DNA from: Blastochloris tepida
Lineage (GTDB): Bacteria; Pseudomonadota; Alphaproteobacteria; Rhizobiales; Xanthobacteraceae
Assembly: GCF_003966715.1 (NCBI RefSeq)
Contig: NZ_AP018907.1
Span: 2,158,001-2,222,000 of the forward strand
Length of the DNA stretch: 64,000 nt
Direction: 5' to 3'
Shown: one piece after another, positions 54,035-62,664 of the stretch
Layout: the number at the start of each line of letters is the position of its first letter
How positions within the stretch are numbered: the stretch's first letter is position 1
The notes under the pieces: model-generated
Told to the model about the DNA's origin: nothing
Seen by the model: only the letters and a program-made list of their open reading frames with translations
The model's database searches: none
Program-made: the position numbers and the translations under genes

Positions 54035-55396
54035 ATGCTTGGCATTGGATTCGATCTGCCGACGCTCGCCCGGCGCCGCAGCGGCGGTCGCTGGTATCGC
54101 CCCGACGACGTGCTGCGCATCCTGCCCGGCTCCAACCGCGCCATGGTGCGGCTGTCGTCGGGCGTCGTCGTCGAGGGCACGATCGAGACGCTGATCGCGC
54201 TCGGCTATCTCACCTATGCCCGCACCGGCTCGGGGTGGGCCATCGACAAGGCTGGCGTGTGGCGCGAGTTCACCAGCAACGCACCGCGCATCACCGATGC
54301 CGGCATGACGATCGAGCCGGCGGCGACGAACCTCGTAACCAACAGCTCGGCTCAAGGGGCCGTTCTTGGCGTCCTGGGAGCCGGCGGCGCCCTGCCAACG
54401 GGATGGTTCACCTCCGGTGGCACCGGCCTCACCAAGGAGGTGGTCGGGATCGGTGTCGAGGACGGCATCCCCTATATCGACGTCCGCTTCTGGGGCACCA
54501 ATGCCGACAATTACGCCACCGTCGTTCCGTCAAACCTGTCTGGGCTGGTCACCGGCACGTCCTATACGTCCTCGATTTTCGTGACCTTGGTGGCCGGTTC
54601 CACGGCGTCCTTGACGAGCCGGACATTGAAGACGCGATACAACCTCTCGCCGTCCGGCGCGACGGACATAAACCAGAACCTCACCTTCGCGCCTGGGCGG
54701 CTGGTGGACAACCGGCAGTCTGGTGTCGCGGTGACCGCAGGCACCCTCACCGGAACGGGCCAGCTCATCCTCGTCTTCAACAACTCTCCCGGCGCCGCCA
54801 TCGACCTCACGATCCGTATCGGCTGCCCGCAGGTGGAAGCGGGCCTTGTTGCCTCCTCGCCGATCCTGACCGCCGGCAGTGCCGCCACCCGCGCCGCCGA
54901 CGATTTCCGCTGCCCGACCTCGGGGCTCTCGCTGCCCACGAGCGGCACACTGGTGGCGGAGATTGTGCCCGCCGCGTCCTTCGACGCCACCTATGCGACG
55001 GAAACCGGACTGTTGGTCGTAGACGACGCCGACAATGCGCGGCTTTCTCTGCGTGGTGCGGGTACGGCTAAAGGTCCGCGCTTGGTCGTCGGAGACGGCA
55101 CAGCACTGGGAGCCGTAAGCCCAACGACGGGTGTTTCAGCTGGTGTCGCCTGTCGCGCTATCGCGGTCTACAGCGACACCAAAACAGGAGACAACCGACT
55201 GCATGTGAATGGCGTCAACGCAGGAACGGCAGGCGGCCGGACCTCCACATTCAACGCTCCCACCTCAATCGGCCTCGGGCAGGCCGCGAATGGGGGCGGC
55301 TTCCACATGTCCGGCGTCGCGCGTGAATGGGGTATTCGGTCCACCGTGCTCGCGAGCGCAGACGGAACCCTGGAGAGCACGAGGTATGTCGCATGA
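54035..55396 (+). CDS. Tail spike / fibre with LamG-like domain
   Basis: 453 residues. The start (WYRPDDVLRILPGSNRAMVRLSSG) is a fibre base; the centre has carbohydrate-binding-like beta sheets; the last 150 residues (FDATYATETGLLVVDDADNARLSL...RLHVNG) look like a LamG or concanavalin fold. It probably binds surface polysaccharide. Confidence 0.75.
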   Translation: MLGIGFDLPTLARRRSGGRWYRPDDVLRILPGSNRAMVRLSSGVVVEGTIETLIALGYLTYARTGSGWAIDKAGVWREFTSNAPRITDAGMTIEPAATNLVTNSSAQGAVLGVLGAGGALPTGWFTSGGTGLTKEVVGIGVEDGIPYIDVRFWGTNADNYATVVPSNLSGLVTGTSYTSSIFVTLVAGSTASLTSRTLKTRYNLSPSGATDINQNLTFAPGRLVDNRQSGVAVTAGTLTGTGQLILVFNNSPGAAIDLTIRIGCPQVEAGLVASSPILTAGSAATRAADDFRCPTSGLSLPTSGTLVAEIVPAASFDATYATETGLLVVDDADNARLSLRGAGTAKGPRLVVGDGTALGAVSPTTGVSAGVACRAIAVYSDTKTGDNRLHVNGVNAGTAGGRTSTFNAPTSIGLGQAANGGGFHMSGVAREWGIRSTVLASADGTLESTRYVA

Positions 55397-55839
55397 GCGA
55401 GTTCGACACACTTCTCCGCTTCGATACGTTCGATGCGCTGCTGGCGGCCCTGCCGTGCTCAGATGATCCCCGCCCGCCCTGCTGGCGGATTGAGGAGTGG
55501 ACGACATCTGAGCCGCCGCGGTGCCTCAAATCGTGGACCGTGCTGGCGCCGGTGGCGGTCACCCCGCCGGTGGTCGCGGTGATGGACGACGGATTTCCGG
55601 TCTACGCCTATGATCCGGCCGACGTGATCCTCCCTGGCGCCTACGCCGTGGTCACCACCACCGGCATCGACGAGGGCCTGTGGGAGAGCCCCGCCGCCAT
55701 CGCCATGCGCGACCGTGTCACGGGCGCGGTGATCCGCCAGCGCACCACCAACGCCGTCGATCTGTCGATGTGCATCAGCCCGGTGTGGGCCGGCATGCCG
55801 AACGGGTTCGTGCTGCCGGCGATGCCGCCGGCCGGATAG
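55393..55839 (+). CDS. Fibre-associated protein of unknown function
   Basis: 148 residues, no recognised domain. ATGA overlap with the spike gene suggests a fibre chaperone or accessory part. Followed by a terminator. Confidence 0.7.
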   Translation: MSEFDTLLRFDTFDALLAALPCSDDPRPPCWRIEEWTTSEPPRCLKSWTVLAPVAVTPPVVAVMDDGFPVYAYDPADVILPGAYAVVTTTGIDEGLWESPAAIAMRDRVTGAVIRQRTTNAVDLSMCISPVWAGMPNGFVLPAMPPAG

Positions 55840-55867
55840 CCCAAGCCACCCGCTGCTGATCTGACGC

Positions 55868-55891
55868 GCCGCCCTTTCCGGGCGGCTTTTT
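55868..55891 (+). terminator. Intrinsic terminator before the lysis genes
   Basis: Stem GCCGCCC / GGGCGGC with a TTTCC loop and TTTTT directly after, 16 bp before the endolysin ATG. It should limit lysis-gene expression unless antitermination is active. Confidence 0.85.
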
Positions 55892-55906
55892 CATGAGGAC
55901 ATTGCC

Positions 55907-56824
55907 ATGCGCCTCTCCGCCGATGTCGGGGTGCCGCTCGTTCAGGCCTTCGAAAGCTGCCTTGATCCCGTGACCGGTGCGCCCGGCTTCTTCAAGCCCT
56001 ACCGCTGCCCGGCCGGCGTGCTCACCATCGGCTGGGGCCACACCAACCACCATGCGCCGAAGTTCGCAGCGTCGGCGGTGTGGTCGCAGGAAGACTGCGA
56101 CCGCGCCTTTGTCGCCGACATGGCGGTGTTCGAGCGGCACGTGGCGGCGCAGATGGGCAGCGCGCTCATCCGCCTGTCGCAGGGCCAGTTCGACGCGCTG
56201 GTGTCGTGGTCGTTCAACTGCGGCGGCCCGGAGACGTCTTCGGTTTGGCCGGCAGCGCGCAAGGCGGCGGCGAGCGGCCAGGCCAAGGACGCCGCGGCGG
56301 TCGCCGAGCGGCTCGCCCGCTGGAACAAGGCGAACGGCAAGGTGCTGGCCGGCCTGGTCCGGCGCCGCAAGGCCGAGGGGCAGCTGTTCATGGGCGACGC
56401 GGCCGGCGCGCTCAAGACGGCCGGCGCGCAGAGCAGGAAACCGCTGCCCATGCCGCAGGTGCTGGACACGCCCACACCGGGCCTGGCGGACGCCGCGAAG
56501 CGCTGCCCGATCGGCTCGGCGCTCACCGGCGCCGGCACGGCCGCGGGCACCGGCGCCACGGTGCAGGGGGTGCAGGACAAACCGGCGCCCGTGCCCGAGC
56601 CGCCGCCCGACGCCACGCTGCCGCAGCCCAGCCCGCCGCCCGGCTACGCGCCGTTCGGCCCGCCGCCGCAGGCCGGCACGGCTCAGCCTGCAGCGGCTCC
56701 GGCCATCCCGCAGCTCGACGGCTGGACGCTCGCCGGCCTCTGCCTCGCCGCCGCGGTGCTGGTCGTCGCCGGCATTCTCATCATCCGCCGCAGGCAACGC
56801 CTCCTCGCCCTCGACTGGGCCTGA
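55907..56824 (+). CDS. Endolysin (GH24-type lysozyme) with Pro-rich linker and C-terminal membrane helix
   Basis: 305 residues. The lysozyme domain (1-165) has the catalytic Glu in VQAFESCLD and the block PYRCPAGVLTIGWGHT; the usual second acidic residue is Cys here, a known variant of the E-D/C-T motif. A Pro/Ala-rich linker (about 190-265) leads to a C-terminal membrane helix (TLAGLCLAAAVLVVAGILII) with a basic end. Most phage lysozymes have no such anchor, so it may be held in the membrane until the holin acts. Confidence 0.88.
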   Translation: MRLSADVGVPLVQAFESCLDPVTGAPGFFKPYRCPAGVLTIGWGHTNHHAPKFAASAVWSQEDCDRAFVADMAVFERHVAAQMGSALIRLSQGQFDALVSWSFNCGGPETSSVWPAARKAAASGQAKDAAAVAERLARWNKANGKVLAGLVRRRKAEGQLFMGDAAGALKTAGAQSRKPLPMPQVLDTPTPGLADAAKRCPIGSALTGAGTAAGTGATVQGVQDKPAPVPEPPPDATLPQPSPPPGYAPFGPPPQAGTAQPAAAPAIPQLDGWTLAGLCLAAAVLVVAGILIIRRRQRLLALDWA

Positions 56825-56841
56825 TCGAAAGGAACCGCCTC

Positions 56842-57501
56842 ATGGATCTTCAGCGTCTCGCCAGGAAGCTCATCGACCTCGGGGCGCCCACGATCGGGCG
56901 CCTCTTGGCCGACAATGCGGCGGCCATCGCCGGCGACGTCGCCGGCATGATCCCGCTGCCGATCCCGTTCAAGGAGACGGCGATCCGCTACGCGCTGCAG
57001 CGCGCCGGTGCGGCGCTTGGCGCCGACATCGCGAGCCCGGCCGAGCTCGAGGCTGCCCTCGACGCGACGCCGCCGGCCGAGGCCGCCGCGAAGCTGGCGC
57101 CGATCGAGGCTGGCCTCGCGGCCATGGTGGAGGTCGAGCGCGAGCGCATCCGCGCCGAGGCCGAGGTGGCCCGCGTCCAGGTCGCCGAGGTCAACGCCTC
57201 GATCCGCGCCGAGGCGGCGACGCGCGACGGCTGGTGGGGGACGTGGCGCACCATCCTGGCCTACGAGCTGGCACTGGAATGCCCGGCCTGGGCGGCGCTC
57301 ATGATGTGGGCGATCGTCGCCGGCCGCATCGCCGATCTGGTGGCCGCGGCCAGCCTGCTCAGCGTGTGGTGGGGTGCCCGCTTCGGGATCCTCGGCGTCC
57401 ATGTCTGGACCGGCAGCCACGAGCGCCAGACCGCCATCACCGGCCAGCCGATCCCCGGCGTGGTCGGGGCGCTGGCCGGCGCCATCAAAGCGAGAAGGTG
57501 A
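56842..57501 (+). CDS. Three-helix holin of the gene-transfer-agent release type
   Basis: 219 residues. A long charged helix in the middle (VEVERERIRAEAEVARVQVAEV) leads to membrane segments in the last 90 residues (AWAALMMWAIVAG, LVAAASLLSVWWGARFGILG). It resembles the 3TM holin family and should open the inner membrane for lysis. A GAAAGGA site precedes the ATG. Confidence 0.8.
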   Translation: MDLQRLARKLIDLGAPTIGRLLADNAAAIAGDVAGMIPLPIPFKETAIRYALQRAGAALGADIASPAELEAALDATPPAEAAAKLAPIEAGLAAMVEVERERIRAEAEVARVQVAEVNASIRAEAATRDGWWGTWRTILAYELALECPAWAALMMWAIVAGRIADLVAAASLLSVWWGARFGILGVHVWTGSHERQTAITGQPIPGVVGALAGAIKARR

Positions 57502-57509
57502 GGCGTGCC

Positions 57510-57803
57510 ATGCCCGAGATCTGCCCGACGCCGGGTCGGGCCTGCCCGTTCGACGGCGAGGCGCGCGAGCGAATCGCCGTCCTGGAGGCGGATGCCAAGC
57601 ACTCCGCCGACACGATGACCCAGATGGCGGCGGACCTCCGCGCCATCCGGGTCGACCTCGATCAGATCAGCCGGCAGTTCATCGCCGCGACCTCCAAGGT
57701 GCGGGGCGGCTGGTGGATGCTGATCCAGGTCGGCGCGGTGTTCACCGCGCTCGGCGGGTTCGGGACTTGGCTCGCCGGCCGGCTGATCTCCGGTGGACAC
57801 TGA
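57510..57803 (+). CDS. Small lysis-module protein with coiled coil and membrane helix
   Basis: 97 residues. A Cys pair near the start (ICPTPGRACPFDG), a coiled coil (about 18-60) and one C-terminal membrane helix (WWMLIQVGAVFTALGGFGTWLAG). Possibly an antiholin or holin partner; not proven. Confidence 0.75.
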   Translation: MPEICPTPGRACPFDGEARERIAVLEADAKHSADTMTQMAADLRAIRVDLDQISRQFIAATSKVRGGWWMLIQVGAVFTALGGFGTWLAGRLISGGH

Positions 57804-57806
57804 GTC

Positions 57807-58043
57807 GTGGCGCCGCCGATCGAGCCGCATCCGCGGCTGCTGCCCTTCCTGGTCCGCCACATCGACCATCACGAGCTGGTTTGCCCGGTCATCACCGGTG
57901 GCGAGGTGGTGTGCGTGCGCTACCGCCTCGACCCCGGCGCCGTGCTGATGTTCGCGGGAGAGTTCGGCGTGGCGGCGGCTCATGTGATCCGCCGCGCCGG
58001 GATCGACCTCCGACGCCGCGCGACCGCCCGGCCGGCATCATGA
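57807..58043 (+). CDS. Small protein of unknown function at the end of the lysis module
   Basis: 78 residues, GTG start 3 bp after the preceding stop. No recognised domain. It is the last gene clearly in the phage late operon. Confidence 0.6.
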   Translation: MAPPIEPHPRLLPFLVRHIDHHELVCPVITGGEVVCVRYRLDPGAVLMFAGEFGVAAAHVIRRAGIDLRRRATARPAS

Positions 58044-58118
58044 CGGACCTGCCGGCCTCCGCGCCTCACGCAGCCCGCGCCACGATTTCGCCGGCAGACC
58101 GACAAGAGCAATCTGATC

Positions 58119-59869
58119 TCAGCTCGCCCCGTCCGGCTCGTCGCCGGGCAGCGGCTTTTCCTCTGGCGGGCTCGGAGATTTGTTCGGAAGGTCATCAAGG
58201 CCGTACTTGACCAGGTCCTCGAACTTGCGCGGTTGCAGGATGTCGGTCACCGTTTCGAGAATGTCGCCGATGCGGTGGGCAAACTCCTTCATGAGGCGGT
58301 ATTTCTCGAAGTCCTTTCCGCCCAGCACGTCCGGGCCATGCTCCTTCACGATCGCTTCGAGTTCCCCGCTCTTCTGTCGCCAATAGACGGCACAGAGCGC
58401 CCGGTCCATCGGCGTCCAGACCTTTGCGTCGTCCAACGTGAACACCCGAATGCGCTTGAGAAACTCCTCGTCATCCTGCCGGCAGTTCCGCCACACCGCC
58501 GCCAGTTCGTACATGCAATAGGGTGACTCGAGGTACTTCTGGCTCAGCACGATGAAGACGCGGTCGCCTCGTCCGATGCGGTCCATGAACTTCGAGATGC
58601 GATCGCCAACCGCGAGCGCCATCTTGTCGCGCACAATGGTGATGCCGCGCTGTTCCGCTGCCACGCAAAGCTGGTCGACGACGGTTTCCCGCGCGCGGCC
58701 CTCGGGCGTGGTATCTCCCCACGCATAGGACACGAAGAATTCCCGCTGCATTGCGGCTTCCTGGGAGAATTTCAGGGGCGCCGGCCGATCGGGCGTGTTC
58801 GGGGCCAACGTCTCGACCAGGCGCTCCGCGGCCGATGCCGACGGCTCTTGTGTCGTCGTCGCGGTGATCCCGAACCGCTGCTGTTCATCTTCGACCAGCT
58901 CCGTCAGCCGGGCCAGCAACTCGCCCGCACGGCCGCGTTGGGTCTGGACGACGATGCGGCCACCCCAACTGGCCTCGTTCATGTGTTGGGTGATGAGAGC
59001 ACGGCTCCCAGTATCCGCCTCAAAGACATAGAGCCCGCCGCGCCAATAGTCGGCGGCGAGCCCGGCCACGCTGCCGACCCGCGAGATGATCGCGCGGGTC
59101 AGGAAGGACGGCAGCAGGTCATAGTCGAACGCGGCGGTCTCGATTGGCTGGTCGGCGTCCCATTTCTGGTCGGTGTCGGTCGCGGCGCGGTCCGGCAGCA
59201 GGTCAGGGGCGATGTACTCCGGCTCGATGTTCTTGTCCGGGACGCCTGCGCGATATCGAAAGCAGACGCCGCAGGATTCCATCATGCTGATGAAATGCTG
59301 CTGTTCTTTCTCCTTGTATCCCGCCTCATCCCAGATCCACTCTGCGAGATCGGAGGGGGTGAAGCGGCCGTGCTGCCGCTGGAGCTTCTTGACGCATTTT
59401 TCGCGATGGAGAACCGCATAGATTGCCTCCAGCGCCCAGCCCTGGTCGACGATGATTCGGTTGTCGAACAGCCCCTGACGATAGAACACCGTCCCGGCAT
59501 TGTGCAGATAGCTCAGCACGTGCTCGGGCTGGTCGAGGCCGGCATCCCGGCAGAATTCGACAAACGTCTCGCAAGAAATTGTTCGATGCTGGCGCTCGGC
59601 GGGCGGCAGCTTGGCGTCCGCATCGCGCAGGGCCTCGATTTGCCGTTTGACCTTGGCGCGCCCGACCCCGATCACCACCGTGCCATGCTGCTCCTTTAGA
59701 TAGGCGACGGCTTGGTGCAGAGCGTCGTCGAGGCTCGGGCGCCCGCGATCGTTTCGGGCGCTGTAGCGGACCAGCCGCGGTGGCAGGCGGAACCTGCCGA
59801 GCGCAGCATCCGACACCGGAGGCCGAAGCTTGTCGTCCTGGCTTGAATCGCAGCGGGTCTGGACGATGA
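58119..59869 (-). pseudogene. ROCO-TIR protein, COR and TIR part (3' fragment split by IS66)
   Basis: The fragment starts in the Roc GTPase at IVQTRCD, the expected G4 motif, then has a COR domain (CETFVEFCRDAGLDQPEHVL, LFDNRIIVDQGWALEAIYAVLHRE) and ends with a TIR domain (FFVSYAWGD; LSQKYLESPYCMYEL). The Glu of CMYEL (codon at 58506-58508) sits where the NAD-cleaving glutamate of TIR enzymes lies. Intact proteins of this build would switch on TIR activity after sensing by the repeats. The rest of the gene is at 62657-64000. An internal Met before FFVSYAWGD could still give a TIR-only product. Confidence 0.88.
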
Positions 59870-59891
59870 GTATCCCTCCGGCGTGGGCCGC
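59862..59891. repeat. IS66 left end: 8-bp target duplication plus terminal inverted repeat
   Basis: GACGATGA (59862-59869) is repeated at 62657-62664. The 22-bp terminal repeat (59870-59891) starts GTATCCCTCC and ends GTGGGCCGC; it pairs perfectly with 62635-62656. Confidence 0.92.
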
Positions 59892-59934
59892 CTTGTGTGG
59901 GACCTCGCGCTTCGCGGATGCTGCGCGCATAGGA

Positions 59935-59962
59935 GCGCTCTTACGAGCGCGCGTAAGAGCGC
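59935..59962. promoter_or_regulatory. Hairpin in front of tnpA
   Basis: Perfect 10-bp arms GCGCTCTTAC / GTAAGAGCGC with an 8-nt loop end 3 bp before the ATG. It could hide the ribosome site in read-through transcripts and so limit transposase made from outside promoters. Confidence 0.5.
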
Positions 59963-59965
59963 AGC

Positions 59966-60316
59966 ATGAGCCAGATGACGGTGCTGACGGGGCCGGAGCG
60001 GCGCCGGCGGTGGAGCGGCGAGGAACGGCGGGAGATCGTGGCGGCGGCGTTTGCGCCGGAGGCGATCGTGGCGGACGTAGCACGGCGCTACGGGGTATCG
60101 ACCAGCCTGATCTACAAATGGCGGCACGAGGTTGGCGACGGGACGAGCGGGGTTGGGTTCGCCCGCGCGATCGTCGTGGAGGCCGGTGGGACGGCCGCGG
60201 CCACGAGGGAAGACGGCGCCGCGATCGTCGTGGAATTGGCCGGCGGCGTGCGGGTTGAGATCGGCGCGTCTGCGCCGGCGGCGTTGGTGACGGCAACCCT
60301 CAAGGCGCTGCGATGA
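59966..60316 (+). CDS. tnpA: IS66 TnpA (transposase helix-turn-helix subunit)
   Basis: 116 residues. The helix-turn-helix RRWSGEERREIVAAAFAPEAIVADVARRYGVSTSLIYKWR is that of IS66 Orf1/IS3-like TnpA. It takes part in end recognition. Overlaps tnpB as ATGA. Confidence 0.92.
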   Translation: MSQMTVLTGPERRRRWSGEERREIVAAAFAPEAIVADVARRYGVSTSLIYKWRHEVGDGTSGVGFARAIVVEAGGTAAATREDGAAIVVELAGGVRVEIGASAPAALVTATLKALR

Positions 60317-60660
60317 TCCCGGTTCCGGCGGGCGTGCGGATCTGGATCGCGACCGGACATACGGACATGCGCAAGGGCATGCAGGGCCTGGCGCTGCTGG
60401 TGCAGGAAGGGCTCGGCCGCGACCCGTTCGGCGGCGACGTCTTCGTGTTCCGGGGCCGCGCCGGGACCTTGATCAAGGCGTTGTGGCACGACGGCATCGG
60501 CTTGTCGCTCTACGCCAAGCGGCTCGACCGCGGGCGCTTCGTGTGGCCGGCCACGGTCGACGGCGCGGTGGCGCTGACGGCGGCGCAAATGAGTTATCTG
60601 CTCGAGGCGATCGACTGGCGCAATCCCCAGCACACATGGCGGCCGCAGAGCGCGGGCTGA
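60313..60660 (+). CDS. tnpB: IS66 TnpB accessory protein
   Basis: 115 residues: IWIATGHTDMRKGMQGLALLVQ, GGDVFVFRGRAGTLIKALWHDGIG and YAKRLDRGRFVWP are the Orf2 pattern. It is needed for transposition, with unclear biochemistry. Confidence 0.95.
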   Translation: MIPVPAGVRIWIATGHTDMRKGMQGLALLVQEGLGRDPFGGDVFVFRGRAGTLIKALWHDGIGLSLYAKRLDRGRFVWPATVDGAVALTAAQMSYLLEAIDWRNPQHTWRPQSAG

Positions 60661-60728
60661 TCAAATAATTGCGGCGACGCTCCACTTTGCACGTCACACC
60701 GCGGCGAAGATGTGATTCCATAGGATGC

Positions 60729-62378
60729 ATGGACGCCGATGGTGATGCTGCCGCCGAACTCGCCGCGCTGAAGGAGGCGTTGGCGGCTGAGCGCGCAAAG
60801 ACGCTGGAGGTCGCCGCAGACCTTGCGGTGGCGCGCGCCAAGGCCTCGGAAGATCAGGCGCTGATCGCCTATCAGAAGCTGCAGATCGCCAAGCTCGAGC
60901 GGCAGATTTACGGCCAGCGGTCGGAACGTGCGGCACGGCTGATCGAGCAGCTGGCGCTGGCGTTCGAGGAGCTCGAAGCGGGCGCGACCGAGGACGAACG
61001 CGCGGCCGAACAGGCCGCCGCCCAGACGACGACCGTGCGGGGCTTTACCCGCAAGCGCGCCGAGCGCCAGACCTTCCCCGAGCATCTGCCGCGGGAGCGC
61101 GTGGTGATCGATCCCCCGGCGGCCTGCGCGTGCTGTGGCGGCACGCGGCTGCGCAAGATCGGCGAGGACGTGACGCGGACGCTGGAGGTGATCCCGCGCC
61201 AGTGGAAGGTGATCGAGACGGTGCGGGAGAGGTTCAGCTGCCGCGACTGCGAGACGGTCTCCCAGGCGCCGGCGCCGTTCCATAGCATCCCGCGGGGCTG
61301 GGCCGGTCCCAGCCTGCTGGCCATGATCATGGTCGACAAGTTCGGCCAGCATCAGCCGCTGAACCGGCAGGCCGAGCGTTACGCGCTGGAGGGCGTGCCG
61401 ATCGCGCTGTCGACGATGGCGGACGCCGTGGGGGCGGTCTGCAGCGAGCTCGCTCCGCTGCTCCGCCGCCTGGAGGCTCATGTGATGGCGGCAGAGCGGC
61501 TGCACGCGGATGACACGACCGTGCCGGTGCTGGCCAAGGGCAAGACCGACACCGGGCGCTGCTGGGTCTATGTCCGCGACGACCGGCCCTTCGGCGGCAC
61601 CGATCCTCCGGCGGCGATGTTCTACTATTCGCGCGACCGCCGGGGCGAGCACCCCCAGGGGCATCTCGCCGGCTACGCGGGCATCCTGCAGGCCGACGCC
61701 TATGACGGCTACGCCCCGCTCTACCTGGTCGGACGCGCCCCTGGGCCGATCCGGGAGGCGGCCTGTTGGGCCCACGCGCGGCGGCCGTTCTTCGCCATGG
61801 CCGACATCGAGGGGACGGCGCGGCGCCGGGCCGCCGGCAGGACGGACGCCGTGCTCTCGCCGATCGCCATCGAGATGGTGCGCCGGATCGACGAGCTGTT
61901 CGAGATCGAGCGGTCGATCACCGGCACCAGCGCGCAGCAGCGCCTCGCCGTTCGCCAGGAGCGAAGCCGCCCCCTGGTCGAGGATCTTCATCGCCACATG
62001 CGCGAGGAGCTTGCCAAGCTCGCGCGCGGGCACGACCTCGCCAAGGCGTTCAATTACATCCTGAAGCGCTGGGCGAGCTTCACGCTGTTCCTCGAGGATG
62101 GGCGGGTTTGCCTGTCGAACAACGCCGCCGAACGCGGGCTTCGCGGCATCGCTCTTGGTCGCAAGTCGTGGCTGTTCTGCGGGTCCGATCGGGGCGGGCA
62201 CCGCGCCGCCGCCATGTACAGCCTGATTGTCACGGCCAAGATGAACGGCATCGATCCGCAGGCCTGGCTGGCCGACGTCCTGGCGCGCCTGCCAAGCCAC
62301 CCGGCGCATAGGCTCGATGACCTCCTGCCCTGGAATTGGGCGCCACGGCCCTCGGCACTCTCCGCTCGGGCGGCGTGA
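60729..62378 (+). CDS. tnpC: IS66 TnpC (DDE transposase)
   Basis: 549 residues. A coiled coil and zinc-finger part (CACCGG, CRDCE) precede the catalytic core. The acidic triad is seen as ERLHADDTTVPVL, ILQADAYDGYAPLY and NNAAERGLRGIALGRKSWLF. It cuts and joins the element's ends. Start at 60729 fits the known N-terminus better than an earlier frame start. Confidence 0.95.
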   Translation: MDADGDAAAELAALKEALAAERAKTLEVAADLAVARAKASEDQALIAYQKLQIAKLERQIYGQRSERAARLIEQLALAFEELEAGATEDERAAEQAAAQTTTVRGFTRKRAERQTFPEHLPRERVVIDPPAACACCGGTRLRKIGEDVTRTLEVIPRQWKVIETVRERFSCRDCETVSQAPAPFHSIPRGWAGPSLLAMIMVDKFGQHQPLNRQAERYALEGVPIALSTMADAVGAVCSELAPLLRRLEAHVMAAERLHADDTTVPVLAKGKTDTGRCWVYVRDDRPFGGTDPPAAMFYYSRDRRGEHPQGHLAGYAGILQADAYDGYAPLYLVGRAPGPIREAACWAHARRPFFAMADIEGTARRRAAGRTDAVLSPIAIEMVRRIDELFEIERSITGTSAQQRLAVRQERSRPLVEDLHRHMREELAKLARGHDLAKAFNYILKRWASFTLFLEDGRVCLSNNAAERGLRGIALGRKSWLFCGSDRGGHRAAAMYSLIVTAKMNGIDPQAWLADVLARLPSHPAHRLDDLLPWNWAPRPSALSARAA

Positions 62379-62380
62379 GC

Positions 62381-62623
62381 ATGCACGTCAACAAGGTCTC
62401 CCGCGTCACCACGATCGCTCGCGTCGCCGAGGACCTCGGCGAAGACGAAGATTGGCTGCACCAGGTCGCCAACGAAATGGACGTCGAGGACGGCATCATC
62501 TGGGTCTACGGCGTCGGCGACGCCGCCGTCAGGGCGTTCACCGACTTCGGAATCGAGACCCTGGTCGAACTCATCAAAATCCACAAAGCAAACCCGGCGC
62601 TCCTCGGACCTTCAGAGCCGTAA
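62381..62623 (+). CDS. IS66-associated small protein
   Basis: 80 residues, starting 2 bp after the tnpC stop, inside the element. MHVNKVSRVTTIARVAEDLGEDEDWL, then IIWVYGVGDAAVRAFTDFGIETLVELI, matches small genes seen with IS66 copies in related bacteria. It has no known function; it may influence transposition or be a passenger. Confidence 0.75.
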   Translation: MHVNKVSRVTTIARVAEDLGEDEDWLHQVANEMDVEDGIIWVYGVGDAAVRAFTDFGIETLVELIKIHKANPALLGPSEP

Positions 62624-62634
62624 GCGCCCCACCT

Positions 62635-62664
62635 GCGGCCCACGCCGGAGGGATACGACGATGA
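62635..62664. repeat. IS66 right end: terminal inverted repeat plus 8-bp target duplication
   Basis: The 22-bp repeat (62635-62656) is the exact reverse complement of the left end; GACGATGA follows at 62657-62664. Confidence 0.92.

Larger units (their letters stand above)
22475..58043. mobile_element. Siphovirus-type prophage integrated at tRNA-Pro (right end not located)
   Basis: The order is integrase, excisionase, repressor switch, early and replication genes, antiterminator-like gene, terminases, portal, protease, HK97 capsid, head-tail and tail genes, fibres, endolysin, holin. The left edge is the tRNA 3' end. I could not find a copy of the tRNA 3' end further right, so the true right edge lies beyond the stated end, possibly beyond the window. 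The genes at 58.1-64 kb may therefore be prophage cargo. All structural modules look intact except that cargo. Confidence 0.9.
59870..62656 (+). mobile_element. IS66-family insertion sequence (2,787 bp)
   Basis: It carries the three standard IS66 genes plus a short fourth gene, has perfect 22-bp ends and an 8-bp target duplication, as expected for the family. All genes look intact, so it may be active and recent. It is inserted in the Roc part of the ROCO-TIR gene, in the opposite orientation to it. Confidence 0.93.

Noticed and set aside
58788..58800. GGCGCTCCG match to the tRNA acceptor end, considered as right attachment site
   Set aside because: Only about 9 bp match, inside the TIR-gene coding sequence, without the T-arm sequence expected of an attachment repeat.
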